DNA from: an uncultured Chitinophagaceae bacterium
GTDB lineage: Bacteria; Bacteroidota; Bacteroidia; Chitinophagales; Chitinophagaceae
Reading direction: 5' to 3'
DNA: 42,752 bases
Assembly: GCA_937996595.1 (NCBI GenBank)
Contig: CALKVC010000035.1
Location: 1-42,752, forward strand
Shown: positions 41,174-42,752 of the stretch, in pieces
Numbering within the stretch: the stretch's first letter is position 1
Layout: each line of letters opens with the position of its first letter
Notes under the pieces: model-generated
What the model was told of the DNA's origin: nothing
The model's database searches: none
The model's input: only the letters and a program-made list of their open reading frames with translations
Translations under genes and position numbers: made by a program

Positions 41174-41214
41174 CAAACCTCAAACTTCAAACCTCAAACC
41201 TCAAACCTCAAACT
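41174..41214. repeat. Heptanucleotide tandem repeat CAAACCT
   Basis: Six head-to-tail units of seven bases run from 41174: CAAACCT, CAAACTT, three CAAACCT, then CAAACTA. The last unit reaches into the TAG stop (41215-41213, minus strand) of the rhodanese-thioredoxin gene. On the minus strand the unit is AGGTTTG. It is in the 3' region between convergent genes and may vary in copy number. Confidence 0.85.
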
Positions 41215-41914
41215 ATAATAACCATTCCTCAATCTCCTTCTCCGATACCACACCGTCTTTTCGCCAAACCTGTTTCCCGTTTTTGAATATGATAAATACA
41301 GGTAGTTGGGTTACTTTATAGTGCTGAAGGATTTCCTCATCATTGCCGCCATCTACATTAACCAGCGTGAATTTCCCTTCCAATTTGCTTTTGAGTGATT
41401 GTATCACCGGTTCCATGGTCTTACAGGGCGGGCACCATTCAGCACCAAAATCTACCAGTACGGTTTTTGATCCGGCAATGGTTTGGTTAAACTCATACAG
41501 GCTCATCTGTTTTGCGGTTGATTTGCCTTCCAGTGGTTTGCCGGCAGCTTTCCAGGCGTTGGTACCGCCTTTTAATTCATATACCTGTTCGTATCCCATG
41601 CTTCTGAGTTTGGCAGCGGCAGCAGCGCTCCTCCCACCGGCAAGGCAGTAAATATATAATGGCTTTTTCTTGTCAATGAATGCTATTCGCCTGTTAAATT
41701 CCTCCTTATCGTTCCAGTCGGCCAGCAATGCATTGGCAATATGGCCAGATTTATATTCTCCGGGTGTGCGCACATCCAGCAGTTGGATGCCCTCTTTGTT
41801 TTGGATGGCAGTTTCAAACTCAGTTGCATTCAGGTTAGTGTTATTTTGAGCCTGGCAACTCAAATAAAAGATTGCCAATAAGGCAACAGGTATTGATTTG
41901 AAAATATTTTTCAT
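41213..41914 (-). CDS. Rhodanese-thioredoxin fusion lipoprotein
   Basis: The 233-residue protein has a lipoprotein signal ending YLSC (Cys20), a rhodanese domain with catalytic Cys90 in YIYCLAGGRSA and a GEYKSGHIANA loop before it, and a thioredoxin domain with WCPPC (Cys161 and Cys164) after VLVDFGAEW. It lies in the envelope and could pass reducing power or sulfane sulfur to periplasmic partners, such as the exported MsrA at 31103. Rhodanese-thioredoxin fusions occur in Bacteroidota; the partner is unknown. The stop codon abuts a heptamer repeat. Confidence 0.9.
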   Translation of the reverse strand: MKNIFKSIPVALLAIFYLSCQAQNNTNLNATEFETAIQNKEGIQLLDVRTPGEYKSGHIANALLADWNDKEEFNRRIAFIDKKKPLYIYCLAGGRSAAAAAKLRSMGYEQVYELKGGTNAWKAAGKPLEGKSTAKQMSLYEFNQTIAGSKTVLVDFGAEWCPPCKTMEPVIQSLKSKLEGKFTLVNVDGGNDEEILQHYKVTQLPVFIIFKNGKQVWRKDGVVSEKEIEEWLL

Positions 41915-41918
41915 GCTG

Positions 41919-41926
41919 CAAAATTA
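41919..41926 (-). promoter_or_regulatory. -7 promoter box just upstream of the rhodanese-thioredoxin gene
   Basis: CAAAATTA on the plus strand reads TAATTTTG on the minus strand, an exact TAnnTTTG match. It is only four bases from the ATG at 41914, so the transcript would be leaderless or nearly so, unless the true start is further in. Confidence 0.35.
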
Positions 41927-41946
41927 CATGATTACATGTTAATGTT

Positions 41947-42735
41947 TTATAAACATCCCAGCCTTCCGCCGTCTACCGGAAGGTTGATACCATTGATATA
42001 GGCTGCGGCCGGTGAGCAGAGAAATGCCACCGCAGCACCAAATTCTTCCGGGTTACCAATACGGCCTGCAGGAATTTCAGCCACCAATGCTTTCATCACT
42101 TCCGCTTCTGATTTCCCGGATTCGGCCACTTTTTTTTGAATTACATAATCGGCCCTTACCGTTTTAGTGAACCCGGGTAATACGTTGTTCACCGTTATGC
42201 CCGAAGGCCCCAGTTCGGTAGCCAGTGTTTTTGCCCAGTTAGCCACTGCCGCACGAATAGTATTGCTAACGCCCAGCCCGGCGATGGGTTGTTTTACGGA
42301 AGTGGAAATGATATTGATAATTCTGCCATAGCCCGCCGCTTTCATACCGGGAACCAAGGCCTGTACCAATATATGGTTACAGATAAGGTGGCTGTTGAAT
42401 GCCTGCAGGAATTCATCTGTACCTGCGTTGAGTGCTGTGCCTCCGGCAGGGCCACCGGTATTGTTCACCAGTATTTCTGCTGTTTTTTTCTGCTCAGTAA
42501 ATGAAGTAATTGCTGTCTTTACATTTTCCGGATTGGAAAAATCGGCCTGCAGCCATTCATGTTGTTGCCCCTTGCTGGTATCCAGCGTTTTAACGGCGGC
42601 AGCCAGTTTATCTGCATTGCGGGCAACAAGAACAATATTGGCGCCCAGCAAAGCCAGTTCTGCGGCACTGGCATATCCCAGGCCTTGTGTGCTTCCACAT
42701 ACGATGGCGGTTTTTCCGGAGAGGTTCAGGTTCAT
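41947..42735 (-). CDS. SDR-family protein with altered active site
   Basis: The 262-residue Rossmann protein has a cofactor loop CGSTQGLGYA (13-22) with Cys in place of Thr, NNTGGPAGG and PGFTKTVRADYV, and the end VDGGRLGCL, all as in short-chain dehydrogenases. The catalytic S-Y-K set is broken: IISTS supplies a Ser, but the YxxSK positions are Leu154 and Asn158 (LGVSNTIRAAV). A similar LSNxxRxA pattern is known in a sub-branch of FabG-like proteins, so function may persist by other means or be lost. The next gene on this strand begins 32 bases after its stop. The sequence ends 17 bases from the window edge. Confidence 0.85.
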   Translation of the reverse strand: MNLNLSGKTAIVCGSTQGLGYASAAELALLGANIVLVARNADKLAAAVKTLDTSKGQQHEWLQADFSNPENVKTAITSFTEQKKTAEILVNNTGGPAGGTALNAGTDEFLQAFNSHLICNHILVQALVPGMKAAGYGRIINIISTSVKQPIAGLGVSNTIRAAVANWAKTLATELGPSGITVNNVLPGFTKTVRADYVIQKKVAESGKSEAEVMKALVAEIPAGRIGNPEEFGAAVAFLCSPAAAYINGINLPVDGGRLGCL

Positions 42736-42752
42736 GATCAGGTATATTTATG

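Noticed and set aside
41174..41214. CRISPR-like array
   Set aside because: The repeats are seven bases long with no spacers, so this is a simple tandem repeat.
1..42752. tRNA, rRNA, insertion sequences, integrases
   Set aside because: No cloverleaf with conserved T-loop, no rRNA-like stretch and no transposase or recombinase motif was seen while reading both strands; a dedicated RNA search was not possible.

Overview
The window is two unrelated pieces of DNA joined together. Bases 1 to about 800 are very GC-rich (about 82% GC in the first 60 bases) and carry minus-strand fragments typical of a high-GC bacterium: the start of a beta-ketoacyl synthase and the tail of a second gene. From about 780-840 onward GC falls to roughly half or less and the sequence is that of a Bacteroidota genome, most likely Chitinophagaceae-like. 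The signs are many exported lipoproteins, PorT-like outer-membrane barrels, a type IX secretion C-terminal domain, TAnnTTTG-type -7 promoters and few Shine-Dalgarno sites. Both genes at the join are cut, so an assembly or cloning chimera is more likely than natural transfer.

Layout. 783-6376 (+): a truncated unknown protein, an HTTM/gamma-carboxylase-like membrane protein, an exported TPR plus Ppx/GppA-like protein, a LolA-like exported protein, an NTF2-like protein and a lipoprotein. 6461-8608 (-): a lipoprotein prolyl oligopeptidase. 8794-11917: kdnA, kdnB and kdsB, a set for making and activating 8-amino-Kdo for lipopolysaccharide. 12010-20087: small envelope proteins, two beta-barrels, a two-lobed retropepsin-like protein translationally coupled to a secreted chain of four CBM48-like domains, a GNAT acetyltransferase, an RRM protein, a 39-residue membrane protein and a cytochrome c lipoprotein. 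20216-22945: a cyclophilin and a B12-type radical SAM protein.

23164-27794 holds the most unusual locus: two tandem copies of a two-gene module. Each has an exported Ppx/GppA-like (actin-fold, ASKHA) protein followed by a membrane-anchored coiled-coil protein with a conserved C-terminal domain. A third, TPR-fused copy of the first protein lies at 3001-4398. I do not recognise this as a described system. It may be a periplasmic complex that senses or hydrolyses phosphoanhydrides.

27871-31747: a CBS protein, a YfcC-type transporter, small proteins and an exported MsrA. 31987-41125: a Mur-ligase-like enzyme, hutI, a T9SS-secreted alpha/beta hydrolase, ftcD, a molybdenum-cofactor set (mobA, fdhD and a small partner) and a hutG-like formimidoylglutamase. 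The three hut-type genes together cover the last steps of histidine breakdown; hutH and hutU are not in the window. 41213-42735 (-): a rhodanese-thioredoxin lipoprotein and an atypical short-chain dehydrogenase. I found no tRNA, rRNA, insertion sequence, integrase or CRISPR array. All assignments come from reading motifs; no database search was possible.
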